Shown here: positions 11,236 through 20,060 of the stretch, one piece after another
How positions within the stretch are numbered: the first letter of the stretch is position 1
Layout of the letters: each line of letters starts with the position of its first letter
Source of the DNA: Aquibium oceanicum
GTDB taxonomy: Bacteria > Pseudomonadota > Alphaproteobacteria > Rhizobiales > Rhizobiaceae
Direction: 5' to 3'
DNA: 64,000 nucleotides
Assembly: GCF_001889605.1 (NCBI RefSeq)
Contig: NZ_CP018171.1
Coordinates: forward strand, 4,052,501-4,116,500
Translations under genes and position numbers: made by a program
The notes under the pieces: model-generated
Database searches by the model: none
Told to the model about the DNA's origin: nothing
Seen by the model: the letters and a program-made list of their open reading frames with translations, nothing else

Positions 11236-11880
11236 ATGCTCACGCAGGCACGGCCCGACAACGACGTCAGCACGGCGATATTGTACGCCGGCGAGCGCGC
11301 GTTCGCCGAATACGGCTACAACGGTGCCTCCATGCGCGCCATCGCCCGCGATGCCGGCGTCAACCAGGCCATGATCGCCTACTACTACGGCTCCAAGGAA
11401 GGTCTGCTGCAGGCCATCATGCTGCGCCGCTCGACGTTCGTGAACTCGCAGCGCGAGCAGCGGCTCGGCAAACTTTTTTCCGAGGGGCAACCGACGGTCG
11501 AGCAGCTTGTGGAGGCGTTCCTCGCTCCGCTGATCGAGCTCGGCACGGATGCGCGGCTTGGCGGATACTCGTACGTGAAGCTGCTCGCCGTCCTCACCCA
11601 TTCCGTGGACGATCTCGCCAAGCGCATCATTGCCGAGAACTTCGACGGCATCGCGCGGCGTTTCGTCGACGCCTTCCGGGCCATCGAGCCGGACATGAGC
11701 GAAAGCGACGCCATCCGCGCCTATCTGCTCTCGCTCGGCGCGGGCATTGCGTCGGTCGGTATCGACGGACGCGCCGGGCGCATGTCGGGAAACTACGACC
11801 ACATAGGCACGCCGGAACTCGTAAGGTCCGTCGTCGCCTTCACCAGCGCGGGAGTCCGCGCCCTGATGAAAGTCCACTAG
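11236..11880 (+). CDS. TetR/AcrR family transcriptional regulator
   Basis: A 214-aa protein with an N-terminal TetR helix-turn-helix at about residues 12-60; the recognition region is SMRAIARDAGVNQAMIAYYYGSKEGL. The rest is helical and should bind a ligand. A GGGAGG-type ribosome site precedes the ATG. It is the first gene of the TRAP transport/catabolism string, 28 bp before dctP on the same strand, so it probably represses its own operon until the transported substrate or an intermediate binds. The ligand is unknown. Confidence 0.88.
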   Translation: MLTQARPDNDVSTAILYAGERAFAEYGYNGASMRAIARDAGVNQAMIAYYYGSKEGLLQAIMLRRSTFVNSQREQRLGKLFSEGQPTVEQLVEAFLAPLIELGTDARLGGYSYVKLLAVLTHSVDDLAKRIIAENFDGIARRFVDAFRAIEPDMSESDAIRAYLLSLGAGIASVGIDGRAGRMSGNYDHIGTPELVRSVVAFTSAGVRALMKVH

Positions 11881-11908
11881 ACGCCAGATCGAACAAAGGG
11901 AGGTTTTT

Positions 11909-12976
11909 ATGTTCGAGAACATCATGTTGAAATCCACGATGGCTGCCGCGGCGCTCGCCGTGTCCGCCCTCGCCGTCCAGGCGGAGACGATCGACGCCAC
12001 CGTCGTCGCCGGTCATCCGCCTGTCTTCCGCTGGGTCAAGCACGCCAGCCAGACCTTCATCCCAGCTGTGAACAAGGCGCTGGAAGGCACCGACTACACG
12101 ATCAACTGGGACGAGCAGTACGGCGGGTCGCTCGCCAAGGTCGGCGACGAACTCGAAGCCACCGAGGAAGGTCTCGCCCAGATCGGCGTGATCTCGTCGG
12201 TCTTCGATCCGGCGAAGCTGTCGCTGCAAAACGTGAGCTACTACACGCCCTTCGTCTCCAGCGATCCCGTCCTCGTTGCCAACACCGTGGACGCCCTGCA
12301 TCGCGACAATCCCAAGATGCTCGCCACCTGGGAAGAGAACGATCTTGAATATCTGGGCGGTCCGTCGGCGATCGACGACTATCTTCTGATGACCACATTC
12401 CCGGTCAATTCCATCGACGACCTGAATGGCAAGAAGATCGGCGCGCCCGGGCCGGCGGTGAACTGGCTGGCGGGAACCGGCGCGGTCGGCGTCTCCGGCA
12501 ACCTCACCACCTACTACAACGAGATCAAGACCGGCGTTTACGATGGCGTCATCGTCTTCGCGACCGCCGCGCTGCCGGGCAAGCTCTACGAGGTTGCTCC
12601 CTACATCACCAAGGTCGGCTTCGGGGCGCAGTATGCCGGCGCGCTGGCGGCCAACAAGGACTGGTACGACGAACAGCCGGAAGTCGTGCAGCAGGCGCTC
12701 AAGCAGGGCGGCGAGGCCTTCAAGGCGGCCTATTTGGCCGATCTCGGCGCAGCCGTGGAGGCAGGCCTGAAGGCCATGGCCGAACAGGGCGCGACAATCA
12801 CGGAAGTGGACGACGCGTTCCGCCAGAAGTGGGCCGCCGGCATGGACAACGTCGCCCAAACCTGGGCCAAGCAGGTCGACAGCGAAGGAAAGGCCGGGAC
12901 CGAGATCCTGAAGGCCTACATGGACGCCGTCCGCGCGGCTGGCGGCAAGCCGGTCCGCGACTGGGACCAGGAATAG
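11909..12976 (+). CDS. TRAP transporter substrate-binding protein (DctP type)
   Basis: The 355-aa protein has a signal peptide (MLKSTMAAAALAVSALAVQA, cleavage near residue 25) and matches periplasmic TRAP-binding proteins: GEELEAT-like KVGDELEATEEGLAQIGVI, and the central IGAPGPAVNWLAGTGAVGV with YNEIKTGVYDGVI (family pattern ExxxAL-x-GxxDG). It should bind an organic acid and hand it to the DctQ-DctM membrane pair. It is followed at 18 bp by the small permease gene. The downstream enzymes suggest a ring- or lactone-forming acid as substrate rather than a simple C4-dicarboxylate; this is inference. Confidence 0.89.
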   Translation: MFENIMLKSTMAAAALAVSALAVQAETIDATVVAGHPPVFRWVKHASQTFIPAVNKALEGTDYTINWDEQYGGSLAKVGDELEATEEGLAQIGVISSVFDPAKLSLQNVSYYTPFVSSDPVLVANTVDALHRDNPKMLATWEENDLEYLGGPSAIDDYLLMTTFPVNSIDDLNGKKIGAPGPAVNWLAGTGAVGVSGNLTTYYNEIKTGVYDGVIVFATAALPGKLYEVAPYITKVGFGAQYAGALAANKDWYDEQPEVVQQALKQGGEAFKAAYLADLGAAVEAGLKAMAEQGATITEVDDAFRQKWAAGMDNVAQTWAKQVDSEGKAGTEILKAYMDAVRAAGGKPVRDWDQE

Positions 12977-12994
12977 TTTCGGAAGACTGATCCC

Positions 12995-13570
12995 ATGTCT
13001 GTCGAAAGATCGCCGGAGCCGCGCCGCGGCTCCGGCCCGATGAAGACCGTCCGCCGGGTTGCCGACACGATGTCGACGGCGCTCAACGTCATCGGCACCC
13101 TGCTCATCCTCGGGCTCGTCATCCTCGTTAACGCCGATGTGATCGGGCGGGAACTCTTCCTGTCGCCGATTTCGGGCGTGCCGGAGATCGTCTCGATGTC
13201 GATCGTCGCCATCGTCTTCCTCCAGGTGTCGCAGGCCTTCCGCATGGGCCGCTTCACACGCACCGACGCCTTCCTCGACGCCGTTTCGCGCCGTTCGTCG
13301 CGCGTGCGTAGCGCCATCGAACTCCTGTATGTCGTCGCCGCGCTAGCCCTGATCTGGTTCGTCTTCTCCGCCAGCTACCCGCTCTTCGAGAAAGCGTGGG
13401 AGCGAGGAACATACGTCGGAACCGTCGGCGACTTCACCGCGCCCGAGTGGCCGGTCAAGCTCGTCATTCTCATCGGCAGTGTCGCGCTGATGATCCAGAT
13501 GGCGATAGGGGGCATCCTCGCCCTCATCGGTGTCATCCATCCCGAAGACGTTTCCGGAGGCGGGCAATGA
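12995..13570 (+). CDS. TRAP transporter small permease (DctQ type)
   Basis: This 191-aa protein has four hydrophobic segments (about residues 29-49, 62-80, 106-128 and 150-172), as expected for DctQ subunits, including NADVIGRELF, the usual NxxxR-x-F pattern after the first helix. It stabilises the large permease and the docking of the binding protein. The gene ends in ATGA, sharing four bases with the start of dctM, so translation is coupled. Confidence 0.89.
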   Translation: MSVERSPEPRRGSGPMKTVRRVADTMSTALNVIGTLLILGLVILVNADVIGRELFLSPISGVPEIVSMSIVAIVFLQVSQAFRMGRFTRTDAFLDAVSRRSSRVRSAIELLYVVAALALIWFVFSASYPLFEKAWERGTYVGTVGDFTAPEWPVKLVILIGSVALMIQMAIGGILALIGVIHPEDVSGGGQ

Positions 13571-14880
13571 GCGCGTTCGAGATCGGACTGGCGACGCTCG
13601 GCGCCATGGTAGTCCTGGTCTATGCCGGCCTGTGGGTGCCCATCGCGCTCATGCTGTGCTCCTATGTCGGCGTCTGGATGATCAAGGGCTCGCCGCTGCT
13701 CGCCGGCAAGCTCTTGGCGCTGGCAGCCTCGGAGACCATATCCTCCTACTTCTTCGGCGTGGTGCCGCTGTTCGTCCTGATGGGCTTCCTGGTTTCCGTG
13801 ACCGGGCTCGGCAGCGACGCCTACGACGTCGCCAACCAGCTCTTCCGGCGCCTGAAGGGCGGTCTCGGCGTCTCCACCGTCGCCGCTAACGCCATTTTCG
13901 CCGCCATCACCGGCATCTCGATCGCCTCGGCGGCCGTCTTCACCCGCATCGCTGTGCCCGAGATGGTCCGCCACGGCTACACCAAGAAATTTTCCGTCGG
14001 CGTTGTCGCCGGCTCCTCGGTGCTGGGCATGCTGATTCCGCCGAGTCTCCTGCTCATCCTATATGGCCTGCTGACCGAACAGTCGGTCGGCGACCTCTTC
14101 GTGGCGGGCGTGCTGCCCGGCATCCTGCTCGCGATCGTATTCGCAGCCGGCGTCATCTCGATGGCCTACTTCTGGCCTTCCTTCATCGGCGAAAACCTGT
14201 CGGAAGATACCGAGCACGATCTCGCTCCGCGTGAGATGATCATCAAGGGCCTGCCGATCGCGGTTCTGATCGTGCTGGTCCTGGGCGGCATCTACACCGG
14301 CGCCTTCACTCCCATCGAGGCGGGTGCGGTCGGCTGCCTCGGCGCCATCGTCATCGGCCTGTTCCGGCGAGCCCTCACGCCGTCCAACTTCTGGCAGGTT
14401 CTGACCGACACCGGCCTGGTCACCGCTTCGGTGTGCTTTCTCATCATCGCCGCGCAAATGTATTCGCGCATGCTGTCGCTGTCTGGCGTGCCCAACGAGT
14501 TCGGCGCCTTCGTCGCCACCGCCGACATCGGATACTGGGGCGTCATCCTCGCTTATGTGGCGCTGGTCATCCTGATGGGAACGATCCTCGATTCCTCCTC
14601 CATCATGCTGATCCTGGTGCCGCTGATGCTGCCCGTCGTCCAACCCATGGGCGTCGACCTAGTGTGGTTCGGCATCGTCACGGTTATCGCGGTCGAGATC
14701 GGCCTTTTGACTCCGCCCTTCGGCATCTCCGTCTACGTGATCAAATCGACGCTCGACGACGAGACCATCAGCCTCGGCGAGATCTTCCGGGGTGCTGCGC
14801 CCTTCGCCCTGATGATGCTGTTCGTTCTCGTGCTCGTCCTGATCTTCCCATCCATTGCCACCCTGCCGCTCGGCCGCTGA
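13567..14880 (+). CDS. TRAP transporter large permease (DctM type)
   Basis: I start this gene at the ATG at 13567, which overlaps the dctQ stop; the frame stays open upstream inside dctQ but that part is not DctM-like. The 437-aa protein has about 12 membrane segments. DctM hallmarks are the N-terminal GLWVPIALMLCSYVG and the motif GSSVLGMLIPPSLLLILYG, with IPPS. The C-terminus contains EIGLLTPPFGISVYV, the second P-P-x-G element. It forms the sodium-driven channel for the substrate captured by the upstream binding protein. Confidence 0.92.
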   Translation: MSAFEIGLATLGAMVVLVYAGLWVPIALMLCSYVGVWMIKGSPLLAGKLLALAASETISSYFFGVVPLFVLMGFLVSVTGLGSDAYDVANQLFRRLKGGLGVSTVAANAIFAAITGISIASAAVFTRIAVPEMVRHGYTKKFSVGVVAGSSVLGMLIPPSLLLILYGLLTEQSVGDLFVAGVLPGILLAIVFAAGVISMAYFWPSFIGENLSEDTEHDLAPREMIIKGLPIAVLIVLVLGGIYTGAFTPIEAGAVGCLGAIVIGLFRRALTPSNFWQVLTDTGLVTASVCFLIIAAQMYSRMLSLSGVPNEFGAFVATADIGYWGVILAYVALVILMGTILDSSSIMLILVPLMLPVVQPMGVDLVWFGIVTVIAVEIGLLTPPFGISVYVIKSTLDDETISLGEIFRGAAPFALMMLFVLVLVLIFPSIATLPLGR

Positions 14881-14890
14881 GGAGACCTGA

Positions 14891-15667
14891 ATGCCACGCC
14901 GTATCGTCGACCTTTCCGTCCCGCTGGAGATGGGGATCGCATCCGACCCGCCGATGACGCTGCCAAAGATCGACTATCTCGACCACCAGATGACCGCCGG
15001 GCAGATACTGCCCTTCTTCCCCGGTCTCACGAAGGAACAGCTTCCTAGCGGCGAAGGCTGGGCGGTGGAGCAACTGACGGTCTCCACCCACAACGGCACG
15101 CATCTCGACGCGCCCTGGCACTACGCCTCGACCATGAACAATGGCGAGCGGGCGATCACCATCGACGAGGTGCCGCTCGAATGGTGCTTCAATCCGGGTG
15201 TGAAGCTCGACTTCCGCCACTTCGAAGACGGCTACGTCGCCACCGCCGCCGACGTCGAGGCCGAACTGAAACGCGTCGGACACGAACTGCGCCCGCTCGA
15301 CATCGTCGTGGTCAACACCGCGGCCGGCGCCCGCTACGGCCAGCCGGACTTCGTATCGCGCGGATGCGGCATGGGACGCGAAGCGACCCTCTATCTCCTC
15401 GAGCGCGGCGTTCGCGTTACGGGCACCGACGCCTGGAGCTGGGATGCACCCTTCGTGCACACCGCCCAGAAGTTCTCCGAGACCCACGACTCGAAGCTGA
15501 TCTGGGAAGGCCACCGCGCCGGCATGGAGATCGGCTACAGCCACATCGAAAAGCTGTCCAACCTCGAGCAGTTGCCGGCGACGGGGTACGAGATCGCCTG
15601 CTTCCCCTTCAAGATCAAGGGCGCGTCCGCGGGCTTCACCCGCGCCGTCGCCATCTTCAACGACTGA
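14891..15667 (+). CDS. metal-dependent cyclase family hydrolase (kynurenine formamidase-like)
   Basis: The 258-aa protein belongs to the cyclase/KynB family: the metal site HNGTHLDAPWHY lies near residue 68, and the later VVVNTAAGARYG and GIxGTDAW-like VTGTDAWSWDAPF are also typical. Members hydrolyse amide or ester bonds in small cyclic or formylated compounds using Zn or Mn. Here it lies 10 bp after the TRAP permease and 11 bp before a beta-keto acid cleavage enzyme, so it probably acts on the imported compound or a ring-opened derivative. It is longer than KynB and has no kyn neighbours, so true kynurenine formamidase activity is doubtful. Confidence 0.84.
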   Translation: MPRRIVDLSVPLEMGIASDPPMTLPKIDYLDHQMTAGQILPFFPGLTKEQLPSGEGWAVEQLTVSTHNGTHLDAPWHYASTMNNGERAITIDEVPLEWCFNPGVKLDFRHFEDGYVATAADVEAELKRVGHELRPLDIVVVNTAAGARYGQPDFVSRGCGMGREATLYLLERGVRVTGTDAWSWDAPFVHTAQKFSETHDSKLIWEGHRAGMEIGYSHIEKLSNLEQLPATGYEIACFPFKIKGASAGFTRAVAIFND

Positions 15668-15678
15668 GGAGACCCACC

Positions 15679-16617
15679 ATGGCCCGCAAGAACGACAAGA
15701 TCATCATCACCTGCGCGATCACCGGCGGCGTCCACACGCCGACCATGTCGGACGCGCTGCCGATCACACCAGACCAGATCGCCCAGCAGTCGATCGAGGC
15801 CGCGGAAGCCGGCGCTTCGATCATCCACCTGCACGCGCGCGATCCCGAGACGGGCAAGCCGACGCCCGATCCTGCCGTCTTCATGCAGTTCCTCCCGCGC
15901 ATCAAGCAGTCCACCGACGCCGTCGTGAACATCACCACCGGCGGCGGTCTCGGCATGACCGTGGAGCAGCGGCTGGCGGCCCCGCTCAAGGCGGAGCCCG
16001 AACTGTGCTCGCTCAACATGGGCTCGATGAACTTCGCGCTGCATCCGCTCGCCAACAAATACAAGGAATGGAAGCACGACTGGGAAAAGCCCTTCCTCGA
16101 AGCCAGCGACGACTTCATTTTCCGCAACACCTTCCGCGACATAGCCTACATCCTGAAACATCTCGGCGAAGGCTGCGGCACGCGCTTCGAGCACGAGTGC
16201 TACGATGTCGGCCATCTCTACAACCTCGCCCATTTCGTCGATCAGGGGCTGATCAAGCCGCCCTTCCTGGTGCAGTCGATCTTCGGCATCCTCGGCGGCA
16301 TCGGCGCCGACGTGGAGAACGTCTCCTTCATGAAGCAGACCGCCGATCGCCTGTTCGGCGACGACTACGTGTGGTCGGTGCTGGCGGCCGGACGCTACCA
16401 GATGCCCTTCATTACCCACGCCGCCCTGCTCGGCGGGCATGTGCGCGTCGGGCTCGAGGACTCGCTGAACATCGGCAAGGGGCAGCTGGCGAAATCGAAC
16501 GCGGAGCAGGTGTCCAAGATCCGCAAGATCCTGGAGGAACTCGGCCACGGCATCGCCACGCCCGCCGAGGCCCGCGAGATGCTCGCTCTCAAGGGCGGCG
16601 ACCGGGTGGCATTCTGA
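15679..16617 (+). CDS. beta-keto acid cleavage enzyme (BKACE, DUF849)
   Basis: The 312-aa protein starts at the ATG at 15679 (MARKNDKIIITCAITGG) with GAGGAG before it. The zinc-binding IIHLHARDPETG near residue 47 and VVNITTGGG near residue 80 are signatures of the BKACE family. These TIM-barrel enzymes condense a beta-keto acid with acetyl-CoA, releasing acetoacetate and a new CoA ester. In this operon it would cleave the carbon chain of the compound brought in by the TRAP system. The exact keto acid cannot be read from sequence. It overlaps the OsmC-like gene by one base. Confidence 0.9.
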   Translation: MARKNDKIIITCAITGGVHTPTMSDALPITPDQIAQQSIEAAEAGASIIHLHARDPETGKPTPDPAVFMQFLPRIKQSTDAVVNITTGGGLGMTVEQRLAAPLKAEPELCSLNMGSMNFALHPLANKYKEWKHDWEKPFLEASDDFIFRNTFRDIAYILKHLGEGCGTRFEHECYDVGHLYNLAHFVDQGLIKPPFLVQSIFGILGGIGADVENVSFMKQTADRLFGDDYVWSVLAAGRYQMPFITHAALLGGHVRVGLEDSLNIGKGQLAKSNAEQVSKIRKILEELGHGIATPAEAREMLALKGGDRVAF

Positions 16618-17111
16618 TGAACGCCACCGTGCAGGACAAGGCGATCGTCCAGTTCGACTGCGTCGGCACCGCGGTCGGCAAGATGCGCAACGACCTCTCC
16701 GTCACCATGGTGCAGCCCTTCCCCGAAGGGCCGTTCGAAATGGCGACGGACGAGGGTTCCTTCCACGGCGGAGACGCCTCCGCGCCGCCGCCGCTGGCGC
16801 TCTTCGTCGGCGGCCTGACCGGCTGCATCATGACGCAGATCCGCGCCTTCGCCAAACGCCTCGGCGTCAAGCTGGACGACCTGAAGGTCGAGACGCGGGT
16901 GCAGTGGAACTGGCAGGCCGCCGGCCGCGTCTACGAGACCGCGCCGAAGAGCTTCGAGATCGATGTCCTGATCGACAGCCCCTCCCCCGAAGACAAGGTG
17001 ATCGAACTGATCGAGACCGCCAGGAAGGGCTGCTTCATCGAGCAGACGCTCGGCCGGCAAAACACGATCCGCCACCGCATGAAGACGGCCGAGGGATGGA
17101 AGGAGGTCTGA
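16617..17111 (+). CDS. OsmC family protein
   Basis: This 164-aa protein starts at ATG 16617, inside the stop codon of the preceding gene. It has the OsmC pattern of PPPLALFVGGLTGCIMTQIRAFAKRLGV, with the first conserved cysteine near residue 69, and a second cysteine in ARKGCFIEQTLG near residue 140. Two-cysteine OsmC/Ohr proteins reduce organic hydroperoxides; catabolic-operon members are less well understood. Its placement between BKACE and the lactonase suggests either protection from a reactive intermediate or an accessory catabolic role. Confidence 0.83.
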   Translation: MNATVQDKAIVQFDCVGTAVGKMRNDLSVTMVQPFPEGPFEMATDEGSFHGGDASAPPPLALFVGGLTGCIMTQIRAFAKRLGVKLDDLKVETRVQWNWQAAGRVYETAPKSFEIDVLIDSPSPEDKVIELIETARKGCFIEQTLGRQNTIRHRMKTAEGWKEV

Positions 17112-17112
17112 C

Positions 17113-18135
17113 ATGACAAATCCGATCGACGGTTTCACCGTTTCGCGCGATGACATCCAGTATGTGGGCAATGATCTCCAGCGGCCCGAATGCATTCTCG
17201 CCGAGCGCGACGGCAGCTTGTGGGCAGCCGATGCCCGCTCCGGCGTCATGCACATCCGCCCCGACGGCTCGCAGGAATTGATCGCGCAAAGCCATGTAAG
17301 CGCCTTCGAAAGCGCCACCGACGAGGCCAAGCGCTTCACGGAAGGCACGCTGCCCAACGGTCTGGCCTTCGCCAGGGACGGCTCGATCTACATCTCAAAT
17401 TTCGGCACCGACTGCCTGGAGATCATGACGCGCGGCGGCGAGACGAAGGTTCTGCTCGACAGGATCGACGGCAAGCCGATCGGCAAGGTCAACTTCGTCC
17501 TGCGCGACACGAAGGATCGGCTATGGGTGACGGTGTCGACCCAGATCAGGAACTGGATGGATGCCGCCAGCCGCCGCATCGAAGACGGATCGATCGTGCT
17601 CGTCGACGGCGACGATGTCCGCACCGTCGCCACCGGCATCGCCTTCACCAACGAGGTGCGGCTGGATGCCAATGAGGAATGGCTCTACGTGGTCGAGACC
17701 ACCGGCCGCAAGATCACCCGCTTCCGGGTCGCCGACGACGGCTCGCTCTCGGATCGCCAGACCTTCGGGCCGGAGGATCACGGCGCCTTCATCGACGGCA
17801 TCGCCTTCGACTCTTACGGCAATTTGTGGGGCACCCACGTGATGACCGACCGCATCTTCGCCATCACGCCCGAAGGCGAGTTGCGCATCATCCTCGACGA
17901 CGACAACCCCGAAGCGAGCAAGCGGCTGCTGGACGCCTTCGAGCGCGGGCAGTCCACACCGGAACTGATGCTTGCCGCCGGCGGCACCATTGCCCCGTGG
18001 TTCGCGAGCGTCACCTTCGGCGGGCCCGACTTGCAAAACGTCTATATCGGATCGTTGCGCGGCACGCGCATTCCGTGGTTCCGAAGCCCGGTGGCGGGGC
18101 TGCCCATGGTTCACTGGAACGACCCGCGGCCATAG
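17113..18135 (+). CDS. SMP-30/gluconolactonase family lactonase
   Basis: The 340-aa protein looks like a six-bladed beta-propeller hydrolase: RPECILAERDGSLWAADAR at the start supplies the metal-binding glutamate, LPNGLAFARDGSIYISNFG follows near residue 78, and FTNEVRLDANEEWLYVVET near residue 178 contains the conserved asparagine. Such enzymes open sugar or other lactones using a divalent metal. AGGAGG lies eight bases before the ATG. It is the last gene of the TRAP operon, so lactone opening is probably part of the same pathway. The 70 bp after its stop show no convincing terminator. Confidence 0.85.
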   Translation: MTNPIDGFTVSRDDIQYVGNDLQRPECILAERDGSLWAADARSGVMHIRPDGSQELIAQSHVSAFESATDEAKRFTEGTLPNGLAFARDGSIYISNFGTDCLEIMTRGGETKVLLDRIDGKPIGKVNFVLRDTKDRLWVTVSTQIRNWMDAASRRIEDGSIVLVDGDDVRTVATGIAFTNEVRLDANEEWLYVVETTGRKITRFRVADDGSLSDRQTFGPEDHGAFIDGIAFDSYGNLWGTHVMTDRIFAITPEGELRIILDDDNPEASKRLLDAFERGQSTPELMLAAGGTIAPWFASVTFGGPDLQNVYIGSLRGTRIPWFRSPVAGLPMVHWNDPRP

Positions 18136-18205
18136 GGGCAGCGGGCCGGTCCACCCGCCAACTCGTTTGTGGAAATCGATCGCGCCTCGAAGCGCGATCC
18201 GACCG

Positions 18206-18412
18206 CTATTCGGTCAAGGGTGACACCGGTTTGGTCGCAGCGTCATCCGCAGACACCACGCGTCGATCGAAGATCGGCTCGTCGGAGAACTCGGCGCTGA
18301 GCTCCATCACCTTATCACGGGCCGAACTCCATGCCGCTTGAGAGTAGGCACCGCTGAAGTTGATTGCATCCACTGCGAGAGCGATGACGGCGGCGAGAAG
18401 CAAGAGGCGCAT
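18206..18412 (-). CDS. small hypothetical protein, membrane-anchored or secreted
   Basis: A 68-aa open frame whose first 25 residues (MRLLLLAAVIALAVDAINFS) form a hydrophobic signal-like segment, followed by an acidic, helical tail rich in Ala, Asp and Glu. GGAGA lies eight bases before its ATG. It is 93 bp downstream of the 489-aa unknown gene on the same strand and could be the last member of that block. I do not recognise the family. Confidence 0.5.
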   Translation of the reverse strand: MRLLLLAAVIALAVDAINFSGAYSQAAWSSARDKVMELSAEFSDEPIFDRRVVSADDAATKPVSPLTE

Positions 18413-18505
18413 TTCATGTTCTCCGGTTTGACCGGCCGTAAACGTGCTCCGTGACCTCCGGTTCCTTCCGCGAGCCCCTTCTGTCGCCGTCGCCAGGTCG
18501 CGACG

Positions 18506-19975
18506 TCACGTCGGCCACGGGATGGTGAGGTCGGGATTCGGACTTTCTGGAAAGATCGTCGAGATGTAACCGAAAATCTGCGGCGCGCCGCTCAACTGGG
18601 CCTTCGCCGGCGCGCCGGATGCCATCCTCACGCCCTCGGGCGGGGGTGCAACCTCGTCCAGCACGAAGGGACCGTATCGCACCGTCCGTCCGGCCCGAAG
18701 GTTGCTCTCCACCCAGTCCGCTGCCCGCGCGCTCGCCGTCGTGACCTTGATGTCCTTGGCCAGCAGCGCCACCATTGGCAGCACCGGCATTACGCCCGTA
18801 GCCGGTTGGTTGCCGGCCACGGTTCCACCCGTCGATACCGTGATGCCCCAACCGATGCTTTGCTGCGACCAGCGCCACAGGCGGCTTGCGAAGACGTTGG
18901 CGTCCATCCAGGGCCTTACGATGTAGATGCGCTTGAACGAGCATTCGAGCGTCATTTCCGGCGCCGCGACGCCATCGCGGCCGGACGCCAGTGAGTATGT
19001 TTCGACCGCGTCGGATCCCCCACCGCTGGCAGACAGGATCGCATGTACGTCGGTTGGAGGCTGAGGGCGATTCAGTCCGAAACCGGGACCGAAGCCCGGC
19101 CTCGACAGCGCCGCCGACCCGAAGCGCCGATGGCTGCCCTGGCTCTCCAGCGGCGGTCTCGGTCCGCTGCAGCAACAGCACCCGTCCCCCTTCATTCCCG
19201 TTCCGCCGGATCGCCGCTGCTTCTCGTAGTCGTTCGCATCGAACGAGAATGGCGTCCACAGGTCCATGTCGAACCACTGCTCGTAGGGCGGAAGGCTCGT
19301 CACGCGCTGGTACTCGCTGCCATTGTCGAGCGTGGACGTGTGCTGCTTGAACTTCTTCGCGAGCGACTGCCAGTAGGGGAACGGATCTTTTCCCTCGAGT
19401 TGCTCGATCACCGCGAGCGACCGGTCCACTTCCGCCTTATGGCCCTCGAGCTGCCAGTCTTCGCTGGCCTTCGCGCAGGCCTTTCTGACCTTCTCGCTCA
19501 CCGGCGGACCGCCATTGTCGAAGCTCGCCTGGTCCGCTTCCAGCGTATCCTGCGCGGAGTAGTAGCGCTGGCCGTAGTCGAGATATTCGGTGTACTGCTT
19601 GGTCGGATCACCCGACGCGTCGAAGAGATAGGCGCGCGCTTCCGACAGCAACTTCTGCTCGGCCGCCGTGAGGCTGATCAGCGGCAGTTCCTTGCCGTCG
19701 AGGATGAGTTTGTAGACGTCCGACACGGACGCCGCCTTCGCCGTCGCAACGTAGTTGCATTCCAGCGTCAGGTTGAGGAAGTTGCTGACGTAATACTCCG
19801 TCTCGGGATCCTTTGGATCGAGGCCGGGCTTGACGACGAGGCCGGGGATCTGGATCGACAGCAACGCGGAAGGGCTCTGCCCCACGACCCCGGAGAGCGC
19901 CAGCGTCTGGGCCATCTTGGAATAGAGCTGGACGAATTCCGCCTGTTCCAGTTGGTCCGGTGCCGTTTTGAACAT
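18506..19975 (-). CDS. unknown protein A, paralogue of the 438-aa neighbour, with CCCC-containing insert
   Basis: I do not recognise this 489-aa family. It has no signal peptide or membrane helix. Its first 250 residues are mainly helical and acidic and align with the neighbour at 20061-21377 (LYSKMAQTLAL with LYSKLAVALGV; SVSDVYKLILDGK with TVSDAYKSILDYK). At residues 256-335 it carries a Gly/Pro/Ser-rich insert containing four consecutive cysteines (266-269) that the neighbour lacks. The second half resumes similarity at CSFKRIYIVRPWMD (with CELMRVTITRPWMN), and both proteins end in a PNPD...PWPT tail. GGGAGG lies six bases before the ATG. A cytoplasmic or non-classically exported structural or toxin-like protein is possible, but no function can be claimed. 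Confidence 0.8.
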   Translation of the reverse strand: MFKTAPDQLEQAEFVQLYSKMAQTLALSGVVGQSPSALLSIQIPGLVVKPGLDPKDPETEYYVSNFLNLTLECNYVATAKAASVSDVYKLILDGKELPLISLTAAEQKLLSEARAYLFDASGDPTKQYTEYLDYGQRYYSAQDTLEADQASFDNGGPPVSEKVRKACAKASEDWQLEGHKAEVDRSLAVIEQLEGKDPFPYWQSLAKKFKQHTSTLDNGSEYQRVTSLPPYEQWFDMDLWTPFSFDANDYEKQRRSGGTGMKGDGCCCCSGPRPPLESQGSHRRFGSAALSRPGFGPGFGLNRPQPPTDVHAILSASGGGSDAVETYSLASGRDGVAAPEMTLECSFKRIYIVRPWMDANVFASRLWRWSQQSIGWGITVSTGGTVAGNQPATGVMPVLPMVALLAKDIKVTTASARAADWVESNLRAGRTVRYGPFVLDEVAPPPEGVRMASGAPAKAQLSGAPQIFGYISTIFPESPNPDLTIPWPT

Positions 19976-20060
19976 GCAGGCCTCCCGGCTTCTTTCAGGA
20001 ATGCGCGGCCATGGAGCGATTGAACACGCTCCATGGCCGTACGCCTGTCGCGGCGGATGG

